From: Candidatus Magnetomicrobium cryptolimnococcus
Lineage (GTDB): Bacteria > Nitrospirota > Thermodesulfovibrionia > Thermodesulfovibrionales > Magnetobacteriaceae
Length of the DNA: 64,000 nt
NCBI GenBank assembly: GCA_018606805.1
Contig: JAGYWI010000002.1
Span: 62,001 to 126,000, forward strand
Reading direction: 5' to 3'
The notes under the pieces were generated by a model. That model had not been told where the DNA came from and did no database searches. It saw only the letters and a list, made by a program, of their open reading frames with translations. This document shows positions 17,861-26,453 of this stretch, in pieces. The position numbers and the translations under genes are program-made. Each line of letters starts with the position of its first letter. Position 1 is the first letter of the stretch.

Positions 17861-19710
17861 AGTAGCTCAATGACCTCCTCTACCCTGTTTCTTATGGATT
17901 CATTGCGATGCTCTTTAAGCTGATACAGGGCATTATACGCCTCCGCCCCGCCTATGGCAGCCAAGGCTTCAACAGCCCCAAGCACAACAACCGCCTCCGG
18001 GTCATCCAGTGCCCCTATGAGGTTTTCTATGAAATCAACCCCGCCTGTTTCCCATATAGCCTTAACAGCATAAAACCGCACCCACATATCTTTATCATTA
18101 AGGGCTGTTAAAAACACATCTGAAAAATGCCCCGCCTTTGTAAGCCCAATAACGGCTACTTTTCTTATTTCAGCCACAGGGTCCTTAAGCACTTCATTTA
18201 GACGCTCCTTAGCCCGCTTATCCTCTAAGGCGCCAAGCCTTGAAATAGCCGCCATCTTCACAAAACTATCTAGATCGTCCGTCAGTCTAAGCACTATTTC
18301 TATGTCATCACAAACGTGTGCAACAAGTGCCCTAACAGCAGGCCTATATTTCTCTAAATCACTTAAAAACAGCGTTTTATCCAACTCTAAAAGTGTCTTA
18401 ACGGCCTCATCTAATACGTCTTGACAATCCTCAGTATTTATTAAGTTGATTAACGGTGCAAAAGACTCCATATGACGTAACGCCTTAAGGGCAAAAACCA
18501 CCTGCCGCCTAACAAAAGAATCCTCATCCGTAAGCGCCCCAATCAATGCCGTAAGACTTGCCGGATGGGCTATCTTCCCCAAAGCCCTTGCAGCCCCTCT
18601 TTTAATATCTCGCACCGTAGTGCCAAGCAGCTCTATTAAAAGCCCTACCGCCTCCTTGCAACCGCGCATACCCAAAAACTCCACTAAAAGCGCCTTCCCT
18701 CTAAACTTTATATTGTCTATTTTTAATATATCAATAAGGCTACTGCAATCACTAATCCGCTCTATGGCATCAACAATAGCAGCATACCGCTCCTCGTTTT
18801 CCGGATAGGTTAGGTCAAGAGAGCCCGCCATGTCTATCATCTTAGTAAGTGCCGTCGTAAGCCCAAGTTCTTTGATGCCCTCCATAGCCAGTAATTTTTC
18901 TTCCCAATTAACACTATCAAGCATACCAATAAGGTCTTCTGCTATAAAAACCATGTGCGGCTCTATGCCAAGCTTAATTAAGCCTCTAACGGCAACAGCC
19001 CTCGTAAAGGTATCACCATCTTTAATGCAACTTATTAAGGCTTCCTTTGATTGCGCACAATGTATAGAGCCAAGCGTCTCTATGGCTTGATAGCGTAAGA
19101 CTAAAGAGCCACCTTTCGCTATCTTTGATACCGATGGCACTACTTGCTCACTACCTGTACGACTAATAGCCTCCAAGGCCGCAAAAACTACCCATTCCTC
19201 ATTATCCTCAAGGGCTTTTTCAAGATACCCAGCTACACTGCTACCTTCCGTATGCAGCACCCCCATAGCCTTAACCGCAGAGGTTCTAATATTAGGGTTT
19301 CTATCTTCAAGTAACGGAAAAATCCGCTGAATGTCTACCCCTTTTCGTATTTCTATTAGTAAATCAAGGGCACACAGTTTAATAGCATTATCACAATCAG
19401 TCAATAAATCATACAAAAACTGCACACTAACACTGCCAAGCTCACGCAATATCAGTAGTGCTGCGTTTCTTTGTGCTACCCCTTTCCTAAGTAGCGGCAA
19501 ACACATATAAGCAACAACTTCCCCACCTATTTTAATTAATGAGTGCAATGCCGCATCCTGAACAGCAGGGCTTTTATCAAATAATGCCTTTATCAACGGA
19601 TAAATAGCCCTCTCATCCCCCTCCGACAGCAAAATAGCAGCCGTGTGGCGCTTAGCTGCATCAATATTTGCAAGCTCCTTTGTGAACTTTTGTAATTTAT
19701 TAGCATTCAT
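17857..19710 (-). CDS. HEAT-repeat protein heading the chemotaxis operon
   Basis: A 617-aa alpha-solenoid made almost entirely of HEAT/PBS-lyase-type repeats of about 31-35 residues (for example IYPLIKALFDKSPAVQDAAL, VRRQVVFALKALRHM, and near the end AVVVLGAVEALAAIGG). There is no signal peptide, membrane segment or catalytic motif, so a cytoplasmic scaffold or binding protein is the reasonable reading. It is the first gene of the chemotaxis operon, overlaps cheR by 4 bases and is preceded by a promoter only about 4 bases before its ATG. HEAT proteins next to chemotaxis genes are known in several phyla, but I cannot name a function. Confidence 0.88.
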   Translation of the reverse strand: MNANKLQKFTKELANIDAAKRHTAAILLSEGDERAIYPLIKALFDKSPAVQDAALHSLIKIGGEVVAYMCLPLLRKGVAQRNAALLILRELGSVSVQFLYDLLTDCDNAIKLCALDLLIEIRKGVDIQRIFPLLEDRNPNIRTSAVKAMGVLHTEGSSVAGYLEKALEDNEEWVVFAALEAISRTGSEQVVPSVSKIAKGGSLVLRYQAIETLGSIHCAQSKEALISCIKDGDTFTRAVAVRGLIKLGIEPHMVFIAEDLIGMLDSVNWEEKLLAMEGIKELGLTTALTKMIDMAGSLDLTYPENEERYAAIVDAIERISDCSSLIDILKIDNIKFRGKALLVEFLGMRGCKEAVGLLIELLGTTVRDIKRGAARALGKIAHPASLTALIGALTDEDSFVRRQVVFALKALRHMESFAPLINLINTEDCQDVLDEAVKTLLELDKTLFLSDLEKYRPAVRALVAHVCDDIEIVLRLTDDLDSFVKMAAISRLGALEDKRAKERLNEVLKDPVAEIRKVAVIGLTKAGHFSDVFLTALNDKDMWVRFYAVKAIWETGGVDFIENLIGALDDPEAVVVLGAVEALAAIGGAEAYNALYQLKEHRNESIRNRVEEVIELL

Positions 19711-19720
19711 ATGAAATAGT

Positions 19721-19750
19721 ATTATATAATTAAGTGTATTAATTTGTTAA
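19721..19750 (-). promoter_or_regulatory. Promoter of the chemotaxis operon
   Basis: Minus strand: TTAACA (19750-19745), 18-base spacer, perfect TATAAT (19726-19721). Initiation would be at about 19714, leaving a leader of only 3-4 bases before the ATG at 19710 and no room for a ribosome binding site. Confidence 0.65.
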
Positions 19751-19795
19751 TAAGTATTTTTTAGAAAAAAAACAGAAAAAAACAGAAAAAAAAGA

Positions 19796-19861
19796 GCGGG
19801 GGGAAACCCTTTTGAAAAAGGGTTGTCCCCCCGCACCCCCTTTCCTAAAACTTTTAGCCTG
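19796..19861 (+). repeat. P-family palindromic repeat, copy upstream of the chemotaxis operon
   Basis: GCGGGGGGAAACCCTTTT pairs with AAAGGGTTGTCCCCCCGC (19796-19833), then the conserved ACCCCCTTTCCTAAAAC arm. A run of A-rich purines (19762-19795) precedes it, as in the copy after mutS. Confidence 0.75.
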
Positions 19862-19942
19862 CTACCTATTTAGTTATTCCTCTATACTATTGCTACATTA
19901 ACTTAGTGGCATTAAGATTATACCTACACCTATGTTAGCATA

Positions 19943-20124
19943 ACAACTAAAGCGTCTATGGGGAAAGCGCGCTGACCTCAAAGAAAGCCAAAAAAACGGC
20001 TTTCTTTTACGGCAGCGCCATTTCCCCATAGACGCTTTGGTGTAATCAGGGGGAGAAAAATATCTCCCCCTGAGAAAAGCCCCCCCTCTGGATTCTTTTA
20101 TCTACTGGTGCGCAAGCGCACCAG
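19943..20124 (+). repeat. Multi-hairpin repeat element, copy 1 (forward)
   Basis: Three hairpins in fixed order. (a) A perfect 18-bp outer stem AAAGCGTCTATGGGGAAA (19949-19966) / its complement (20021-20038), with an inner 8-bp stem AGAAAGCC/GGCTTTCT. (b) CAGGGGGAG (20047-20055) / CTCCCCCTG (20064-20072). (c) CTGGTGCGC/GCGCACCAG at 20105-20124. The same a-b-c order occurs at 32308-32490 and, inverted, at 33044-33220. No ORF is present. Confidence 0.85.
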
Positions 20125-20149
20125 GGGTGATAGTCTCTGCGTGGCTTCA

Positions 20150-20270
20150 AAGTAGAGAGGGGGTTTTAAAGGGGGAGTTTTTTTCCTCCCCCTTTTAGCA
20201 CCAAATCGGCGAATGGAAAGACAACCCCCGTTCTTTTTGGGGGGTTGTCTTTCCATTCGCCGATTTACTC
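20150..20270 (-). repeat. Multi-hairpin repeat element, diverged inverted copy facing copy 1
   Basis: It reads as the same element in reverse: AAGGGGGAG/CTCCCCCTT at about 20168-20192 corresponds to hairpin b, the constant TAGCACCAAA joins it to a long hairpin, and the long stem (27 bp, perfect, 20203-20229 with 20240-20266) replaces hairpin a with a different sequence (AAATCGGCGAATGGAAAG...). The structure is kept while the stem sequence is unrelated. Confidence 0.75.
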
Positions 20271-20345
20271 GTTATGCCTGCACAAGCTTTGGGAAAAAAA
20301 GTGTCATACTGCCACAGTGTATAACATTTAGCACTTATTGTCAGA

Positions 20346-20502
20346 CCAAAAGTTTTAGGAAAGGGGGTGCGGGGGAAGAACCCTTTTGCCTAAAAGGGTT
20401 TTCCCGCGCTTTTCTATCTTTTTTCTTCTGCCTAAAAGGGTTTTCCCGCGCTTTTTTATCTTTTTTCTTCTGCCTAAAAGGGTTTTCCCGCGCTTTTCTA
20501 TT
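20346..20502 (+). repeat. P-family repeat with a 42-bp tandem triplication of its right arm
   Basis: A P repeat (CCAAAAGTTTTAGGAAAGG, GTGCGGGGGAAGAACCC) is followed by its right arm TGCCTAAAAGGGTTTTCCCG plus a pyrimidine tail, repeated at 20387, 20429 and 20471, an exact 42-base period. The array runs up to the 3' end of the antiporter gene. It translates as a repeated peptide on the plus strand but has no start signals and is not a gene. Confidence 0.8.
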
Positions 20503-20515
20503 TCCTCTATTTTTG

Positions 20516-23008
20516 TTAATATTCTGTTTTATTATGGGCGTTAATGATTATATTTGGGTTATTATTAAGAAATTCATCTAAATGTTTATGATTTAAAGCA
20601 AGTACAAAGCCATGGGTTAAGGCAACAGCAGTTACGCTATAATGTTGTTTAGATAGTAGGGCTTTGGCGCCAAAGACATCACCGCTTTTAAGTGTAGCTA
20701 TATATTTAGTGTTATCACTTTTACCTTTATATAATTGAATGACGCCTTTTGTAATTATAAACATGGTACTGCCGTGCGTATTTTCCGAAATCAAGGTTTC
20801 TCCTTTGACAAATGGAATGGCTCGAAAATAGTGTGTAAGGTTTTTGATTTCCTCATCTTTTAGCAACTGGAAAAATGGTACATCTTTTAGCAGGCTATCG
20901 GGGGTTGACAATATTGTTTCAACCGGTTGCCTATGCAGCTCTATTAACTGTCTTTGAGTGTCTTCTATTATCTGGGTATATACGTTTTCAGGCAACTGTC
21001 CTAAATCATACATTTTGCTTAGCTGGCTTTCCTCTAAATGAAGATATTGCTTTTTTACAACCATAGCAACTACTGTATCAACATATTCAGGAAAAGATGC
21101 CGCTATGTCTGTCATTTCTTCTTGTGCAAGGCTGCCTAACGTTATGTAAGAGTCTTTTAATTTGGTACAAATATCTGATATACCACTAAACTCTTTATCT
21201 AATTGGGATATAAACTCTATAAGTTCATCTATAACATTTAAGGTAACCTTAGCCTTTTCATAGCGTAGAGCCAATATATGTTTAACGTATTTTGGAAAAA
21301 ATTTTAAGAAAGGTTTCACTAATAAGTACTGCCAGTTGCCTTGCTCAAATTGAAGCCGTTTAGTAAAAATCGGCTGATTTCCTTTTAAACGGTCAAGGTC
21401 TCTATCAACAACGCTGTTTAGGTCTATAAGCCCGTCCTCTGAAAGTTCACCATCGTTGAATGCCTCATAGTACAGCCCTTTTTCTAGAAAAAACGCCTGT
21501 CGAACAAGCACGTTGCCTTTTTCCTCGTCCGACATTTCCTTAAAGTCCTCAAGGTCTTTTTTTAGCTCAACCTCTTCTTCTATGTGTCCTTTTAGTATCT
21601 CGTTGTAGACGTTTTTATAGTGTTTGACCTCTTCTGCTTTTTGTATAAGAAGGTGGTTAGCCCTTGATTTTGCATGCAGTATACTAAGCTTCCTTATATA
21701 TATTTCATCGCGTTTTAATCTACCAATACCAAACCAATTAATTACTTTATTTATTGTAAGGCCATTTGTAATAAGTGTAAACACAACCACAACAAATGTC
21801 AAAAGTAATATTTGCTCAATCATGCCCTTATCTATTGTAGAGTGCACAAGCGATAGCGGCAGCGCTACAGCGATAGCGCCTTTTAAACCGCCTCCCCACC
21901 AAATAACAGTTTTGTAGCCTATACTTATTTTATGTAAAGCCCCCAATTGCGTTATTATTGGTAGCATAATAAATACAGCAATAGCCCTGCCAACCAACAC
22001 TGTAACTATTGCTGTGATTATAAGCGGTAGGCAGTTTTGTATACCTGCATATGAAATATAGTGTGGAAAGATTAGCCCCAAAGCCAGAAACAAAAAAGAA
22101 TTTGCTGAAAATGCCATAGTCTCCCAAAAATGTTCCATAAACATGTGCACTTCCTTTGAAACCTTTCCTTTGCCGTAGGTTCCAACCATAAGTCCAGCGG
22201 CAACTGTTGACATAACACCGGAGACATGCAGATACCTATCCGCTATAATAAACGAAAAATAAGCCAGTATTGTTGTGTGTATTATCTCAACAGACATGCT
22301 GTTTTTTACAAACCCTATAATATGTAAAAACACATAACCTAGTATAAGCCCTACAATAGCCCCGCCAATAAATACTATAACCAACTGAATGCCGCCAAGA
22401 AATAAACTGGAGGCAAGAGACATATCTTTTTGTAAAACTAAGAAATCAACAAGAATGCCAAACATAACAATAGTGGTTGCATCATTAAAAAGCCCCTCAC
22501 CTTCAACCAAAAGAGTAAGCCTTTTAGGCGCCCCTATTTCTTTAAAAATCGAGACAACAGCCACCGGGTCCGTTGATGAGATGATTGTGCCAAAAAGTAG
22601 AGCCAACAGTAAGTGCATTCCATTTATGTAGTGAAGCCCCACACCAATAATAAGTGCAGATACCAACATCGCTGGAACTGCCATCGTTATTATAGGAAGA
22701 AGATTGTTAATCAAAAGCCGTGAATTAATGTTATATGCTGATTCAAAGACAAGTGTTGGCAAAAATATATACATGATAACATCATCGGTTAACCGGAAAC
22801 TGGAAATATACTTAGCCATTTCGTAATACGAGCCAGATTGTACATGTGTATAGATAAATGACGACAATAAATAAATACATAATCCCATCGTAACAAGAAA
22901 GATGGAGTGCGGAAAACGCAATTTTTTTACTATTGGACTACTTAAGGATGCGATAAATAAAAATATTACAAATAACAATACATAATTAACGGTATCAGGT
23001 GCTTCCAT
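20516..23008 (-). CDS. CPA1-family Na+/H+ antiporter with C-terminal cNMP-binding-like domain
   Basis: Cation/proton exchanger of the inner membrane, NhaP/SOS1-like. Residues 1-430 carry about 12-13 hydrophobic segments with the CPA1 signatures SSTDPVAVVSIF and EGEGLFNDATTIVMFG (ion-binding Asp residues). A long cytoplasmic region, largely helical, follows (about 430-690), then a cyclic-nucleotide-binding fold (about 695-815: PFVKGETLISENTHGSTMFI, GDVFGAKALL). In this fold the phosphate-cassette position normally read as E...R-S/T is altered (GAKALLSKQHYSVT), so nucleotide binding is doubtful. Length 830 aa resembles SOS1-type exchangers. It stands apart from its neighbours. Confidence 0.88.
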   Translation of the reverse strand: MEAPDTVNYVLLFVIFLFIASLSSPIVKKLRFPHSIFLVTMGLCIYLLSSFIYTHVQSGSYYEMAKYISSFRLTDDVIMYIFLPTLVFESAYNINSRLLINNLLPIITMAVPAMLVSALIIGVGLHYINGMHLLLALLFGTIISSTDPVAVVSIFKEIGAPKRLTLLVEGEGLFNDATTIVMFGILVDFLVLQKDMSLASSLFLGGIQLVIVFIGGAIVGLILGYVFLHIIGFVKNSMSVEIIHTTILAYFSFIIADRYLHVSGVMSTVAAGLMVGTYGKGKVSKEVHMFMEHFWETMAFSANSFLFLALGLIFPHYISYAGIQNCLPLIITAIVTVLVGRAIAVFIMLPIITQLGALHKISIGYKTVIWWGGGLKGAIAVALPLSLVHSTIDKGMIEQILLLTFVVVVFTLITNGLTINKVINWFGIGRLKRDEIYIRKLSILHAKSRANHLLIQKAEEVKHYKNVYNEILKGHIEEEVELKKDLEDFKEMSDEEKGNVLVRQAFFLEKGLYYEAFNDGELSEDGLIDLNSVVDRDLDRLKGNQPIFTKRLQFEQGNWQYLLVKPFLKFFPKYVKHILALRYEKAKVTLNVIDELIEFISQLDKEFSGISDICTKLKDSYITLGSLAQEEMTDIAASFPEYVDTVVAMVVKKQYLHLEESQLSKMYDLGQLPENVYTQIIEDTQRQLIELHRQPVETILSTPDSLLKDVPFFQLLKDEEIKNLTHYFRAIPFVKGETLISENTHGSTMFIITKGVIQLYKGKSDNTKYIATLKSGDVFGAKALLSKQHYSVTAVALTHGFVLALNHKHLDEFLNNNPNIIINAHNKTEY

Positions 23009-23098
23009 AGGCTATAGACCACTCTTTTTAAATTTTAACTTAAGATTACTATATAGACGCAAACAAAAGACATCTTTGGTGTCTGGAGGATGACAAAA

Positions 23099-23746
23099 TC
23101 AGCAATAATTAATGAACCGTACTATCGTCTTATTCCCATTAAATTCTAATCTATTTATGCAGGCATAATCTTGCTCAATTCTAAACATATGCTTAAAATC
23201 AATACCAAGGGTATGACAAATGATTATCCTATTAACATTTCCATGGGCAGCTATGGCGATAACCTTACCTGCGTTTTCAGCCAAAATCCCATCAAAAGCC
23301 GGTAGCACCCGCTTGGCGACCTCTGCCGTACTTTCCCCACCTGTCGGTGCAAAATTGGACGGGTCTTGCTTCCAATTTTTAAGGTCTTCCGTGTACAGAT
23401 TTTGAATTTCCTCTAATGATAAGCCTTCCCAGCTGCCAAAGTTGCGTTCCCTAAACGCTGCTACTTGAGCCGACTCAATCCTAAAATGCCTTGAAATTAT
23501 ACTGGCACTCATAACCGCCCTTGAAAGATCGGATGAGTATAGTTTATTTATGCTTAAAGGTGGTCCATAATCAACAACTGTCTGCTCTATGTTTTTAACA
23601 GCAGCTTCTATCTGTCCTTTGCCCTTTTCAGAAAGCAAAACATCCTTGTGTCCCCTAAAGCGCCGCATCTGACGATTGCTACTACTGCTGTCATCACCTT
23701 CAGTTGCACCGTGCCGAATCAAATATACTACCGTGTGAAGTTGCAT
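23099..23746 (-). CDS. Histidine phosphatase superfamily protein (GpmB/CobC-like)
   Basis: Phosphoglycerate-mutase-like fold: the catalytic RHG is at residues 11-13 (VVYLIRHGATEG), a phosphate-binding Arg is in YSSDLSRAVMSA, the acid/base Glu in FRERNFGSWEGL, and the second His in AIAAHGNVNRII. Length 215 aa fits the broad-specificity phosphatase / alpha-ribazole phosphatase group rather than true dPGM. The substrate cannot be read from sequence; no cobalamin genes are adjacent. It lies 27 bases downstream of the DUF4337 gene, so they may share a transcript. Confidence 0.9.
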   Translation of the reverse strand: MQLHTVVYLIRHGATEGDDSSSSNRQMRRFRGHKDVLLSEKGKGQIEAAVKNIEQTVVDYGPPLSINKLYSSDLSRAVMSASIISRHFRIESAQVAAFRERNFGSWEGLSLEEIQNLYTEDLKNWKQDPSNFAPTGGESTAEVAKRVLPAFDGILAENAGKVIAIAAHGNVNRIIICHTLGIDFKHMFRIEQDYACINRLEFNGNKTIVRFINYC

Positions 23747-23773
23747 GAAAACACCCCTATTGAATTACTACGA

Positions 23774-24346
23774 TTAGGTTAAAAACAAGTAAAAGGCATA
23801 AGAAGTAATACAAGCCCCAATTGCAGCAAAAACCTTTGAAGCAGCAAAAACCGCCATTGATTCAGCCAATATAGCTACAGAAGCTAACACTACACTGATT
23901 TGTATGATAACCTCTGCAAACTCAAAATAAGTGTCTATATGATGATAGTGAGCACTCGTTTCTTGATACAACTCCGCCTTATGCTTAATATCTTCCTTTT
24001 CCGCTTCATAACGACGTTCAGTATCTTCAGCCTGTTTCAATATGGATTCATAATTTTTAAGAGCAGCAGCATTCATCGTATCCTTACGTTCAAGAAGCAA
24101 AGCCTCAACCATCTGTTTTTGCATTATATACATGTGCTGGCGCTGATTTTTTGCCTGAAAATAACCCCATTCATTTGTTGCCTTTTGGTGGTTTATTAAC
24201 ATTTCTTTCATAGCCTTATGCCCTGTAACACTAGTAATAGCAAGTATAACTACATATATGGCAGCCATTAATGCAACTTTTTTTGAAAATCTGCTTACCT
24301 TATGTTCTTCTAGTTCTTCAACCTGAGGAACCTCTACTTCAGACAT
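23774..24346 (-). CDS. DUF4337-type membrane protein
   Basis: 190 aa with one N-terminal membrane helix (VALMAAIYVVILAITSVTGH, about residues 25-45), a long charged coiled-coil middle (WGYFQAKNQRQHMYIMQKQM onward) and two closely spaced C-terminal membrane helices (about 145-188). This layout and the N-terminal sequence match the DUF4337 family of unknown function. A strong ribosome binding site GGAGG lies 7 bases before the ATG. Function unknown. Confidence 0.8.
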   Translation of the reverse strand: MSEVEVPQVEELEEHKVSRFSKKVALMAAIYVVILAITSVTGHKAMKEMLINHQKATNEWGYFQAKNQRQHMYIMQKQMVEALLLERKDTMNAAALKNYESILKQAEDTERRYEAEKEDIKHKAELYQETSAHYHHIDTYFEFAEVIIQISVVLASVAILAESMAVFAASKVFAAIGACITSYAFYLFLT

Positions 24347-24774
24347 ATCTAAACCTCCTTAGCACTTAACTTAAAAATTCAATGTTGAAACAATGCTTGT
24401 AATACAGCCTTAATTGTTTAATATTCAAACATTTATCTTCTAAAATTGTCAAGTAGAAGATAAAATAGAAAGCGATTCAGAAAATAAAAGAAGAAGAGCC
24501 AAAAAAGCGATGGAAAACAGTTTTAGAGAGGGTACAAGAAATATTTTTAGTGAATTATAGTGAACTGATTTGTCATGACCGTTTTTTTTTATTTTTAGTT
24601 TCCCTCTATTGATATTTTTGCTGATATTTTTGCCTTCAGTCCTACCGTTAAGCTTTCTCTTATTATCTATGTATTAACCTCCTTATTTTTCTTATCTCTT
24701 CCATTCCTCCTATAACTTAACATACTGTCTAAATTTATGGATCCATTATAAGATGGCTTAAAACCTCATCTTTA
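24347..24774. other. Intergenic stretch without recognisable genes
   Basis: About 430 bases between divergent genes. It holds the 5' regions of DUF4337 (minus) and DUF29 (plus), an A/G-rich segment near 24470-24530 and a short direct repeat TGATATTTTTGC at 24609-24632. I see no ORF with coding character, no P-type hairpin and no known RNA. Confidence 0.6.
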
Positions 24775-24783
24775 TGCTACAAT
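24775..24783 (+). promoter_or_regulatory. Extended -10 element directly before the DUF29 gene
   Basis: TGCTACAAT (extended TG plus TACAAT) is followed by five bases and the ATG at 24789; initiation would fall on the start codon. No ribosome binding site is present. Confidence 0.5.
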
Positions 24784-24788
24784 ATCTC

Positions 24789-25268
24789 ATGGACAGTCCA
24801 AACACTGTAACGCACATAACCAACATATCTACAGAACAGTCATTATATGAGCGTGATTTTTATCAGTGGGCGCTTCATAATGCTGAACTATTAAAACAAG
24901 GTAAACTTGCTGAAATAGACATATACAATATAGCTGAGGAATTGGAAGATATGGGTAGAAATAATAAGAGAGAGTTAGAAAGCCGATTAGCAATATTGAT
25001 TATGCACTTACTTAAATGGCAATACCAAGCAAAACACCGTTGTAGAAGTTGGATTACAACAATAAACACGCAAAGAATGGATATTGAACTTCTACTTAAA
25101 AATAGTCCTAGTTTAAAACATAAAATAGAAATAACAATAGAAGAGTCGTTTGTTAATGCAAAGAGATTATTTGAAAATGAAACGAGTATTAATCAAAATA
25201 TTTTACCCGAAACTTGCCCTTATACATTTGAGGAAATAATAAATCATAAATTTAGACCGGAAAAATAA
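24789..25268 (+). CDS. DUF29-family protein
   Basis: A 159-aa helical protein with the DUF29 pattern: LYERDFYQWALHNAELLKQG, IAEELEDMGRNNKREL, HLLKWQYQAKHRCRSW. The family is common and often multi-copy in cyanobacteria, Nitrospirota and other groups that carry many small accessory genes; its function is unknown. The ATG at 24789 is preferred over the ATG at 24774 because family members begin close before the ERDF motif and an extended -10 overlaps the earlier codon. A likely terminator follows. Confidence 0.82.
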   Translation: MDSPNTVTHITNISTEQSLYERDFYQWALHNAELLKQGKLAEIDIYNIAEELEDMGRNNKRELESRLAILIMHLLKWQYQAKHRCRSWITTINTQRMDIELLLKNSPSLKHKIEITIEESFVNAKRLFENETSINQNILPETCPYTFEEIINHKFRPEK

Positions 25269-25313
25269 TAAAAGTTTCTTTCTTCACCTATCACTCTTTT
25301 TTTTTATCTTAGA

Positions 25314-25341
25314 ATGAGAGTTATTGCTCACTCTTTTTTTC
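25314..25341 (+). terminator. Probable terminator after the DUF29 gene
   Basis: GAGAGT pairs with ACTCTT across an 8-base loop, followed by a T-run and CC. The stem is short, so the call is tentative. Confidence 0.45.
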
Positions 25342-25343
25342 CT

Positions 25344-26453
25344 TTACTTATCGTCTTTAAACTGTTTAGCTATTTTTATAAATTCTTCCTCTAATGCTAT
25401 AAAGGCATCCACAATATCCGGGTCAAAGTGTTTCCCTTTATTTGCAACAATAATATCACGAGCCTCTTCGTGTGGCATTGGTAGTTTATATATACGCCTG
25501 CAAATAAGGGCATCATAGACATCGGCAAGTGCCATCAGTCTTGCTGAAATCGGTATATTATCGCCTGCTAAGCCTTCAGGGTAGCCGGTGCCGTCCCATT
25601 TTTCGTGATGAAAGAGTGCTATTTCTTTAGCAAAGCGTAGGAAGTCTACCTCTGTGCCAAGGCGTTTTTCGGCTTCTTCTATTGTCTTTTTACCTAATAG
25701 TGTATGGGTTTGCATAACGGCAAATTCATTTCCGTTGAGTTCGCCAGGCTTTAGTAGGATATTATCGGGTATGCCTACCTTGCCGAGGTCGTGAAGTGGG
25801 GCGGTTTTATATAATGCGAGTATGTTTTGCTCGGTTAGAAACCAGCCAAAGCGTGGGTTAGTTTTTAGGTATTTAGCTAGAATTTTAACGTAGTGTTGGG
25901 TGCGCCGTATGTGGTTGCCGGTATCGTTGTCGCGTGTTTCGGCAAGTGAGCTAAGTGCTAATATGGTAACATCTTGTACGGCTACAATTTCTTTTGTGCG
26001 TCGCTGGATTTCGTGTTCAAGAAATTCGTTTTCTTTTTTTAGAAAATCGTGCATAGCCTTTAAATCAAGGTGATTATGTACACGTGCCATAACAATAGGA
26101 GGGCTTACTGGCTTGGTTATATAGTCCACAGCGCCAAGGGATAAGCCGTATCGTTCGTCTTCCATATCTGCTTTGGCAGTAAGGAAGATTACTGGTATAT
26201 CATTTGTTTTTGGATTTGCTCGCAGTTGCCGAAGTACTTCGTAGCCGTCCATTTCAGGCATCATAATGTCTAATAAAACGAGGTCTGGCGGGGAGTCGGA
26301 GCCGGCTATTTTCAAAGCACGGGCGCCGGAGTTTGCCACTTTAACTTTATACTTGAGTTTCAAGAGGTTGCTCATAAGCGTCAGGTTATCTGCATTGTCA
26401 TCAACGACGAGGATGACGGCCTTTTCCATACTATTGTCGCTTTGTTCATTCAT
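25344..26453 (-). CDS. Response regulator with HD-GYP phosphodiesterase domain
   Basis: RpfG-like. The receiver domain has acidic DD18-19, phospho-acceptor Asp62 (LLDIMMPEMDG) and Lys in TKPVSP. A coiled-coil linker (about 130-165) leads to the HD-GYP domain: HDLGKVGIPD at 221-230, HHEKWDGTGYP at 282-292. All HD and GYP motif residues are present, so c-di-GMP hydrolysis is likely. It overlaps the upstream hybrid kinase by 4 bases (ATGA), which makes that kinase its probable phospho-donor. The three-gene operon thus runs V4R sensor, hybrid kinase, c-di-GMP phosphodiesterase. Confidence 0.93.
   Translation of the reverse strand: MNEQSDNSMEKAVILVVDDNADNLTLMSNLLKLKYKVKVANSGARALKIAGSDSPPDLVLLDIMMPEMDGYEVLRQLRANPKTNDIPVIFLTAKADMEDERYGLSLGAVDYITKPVSPPIVMARVHNHLDLKAMHDFLKKENEFLEHEIQRRTKEIVAVQDVTILALSSLAETRDNDTGNHIRRTQHYVKILAKYLKTNPRFGWFLTEQNILALYKTAPLHDLGKVGIPDNILLKPGELNGNEFAVMQTHTLLGKKTIEEAEKRLGTEVDFLRFAKEIALFHHEKWDGTGYPEGLAGDNIPISARLMALADVYDALICRRIYKLPMPHEEARDIIVANKGKHFDPDIVDAFIALEEEFIKIAKQFKDDK

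Noticed and set aside
19943-20270. Retron or group II intron
   Set aside because: The hairpins are striking, but no reverse transcriptase gene or intron domain V structure lies nearby.
20387-20502. CRISPR-like or coding repeat
   Set aside because: The 42-bp units are contiguous, derive from one palindrome arm, and have no spacers; the repeated peptide on the plus strand lacks start signals.
25269-25343. Small RNA between the DUF29 and HD-GYP genes
   Set aside because: Only a short terminator-like hairpin is visible; no promoter for an independent RNA.
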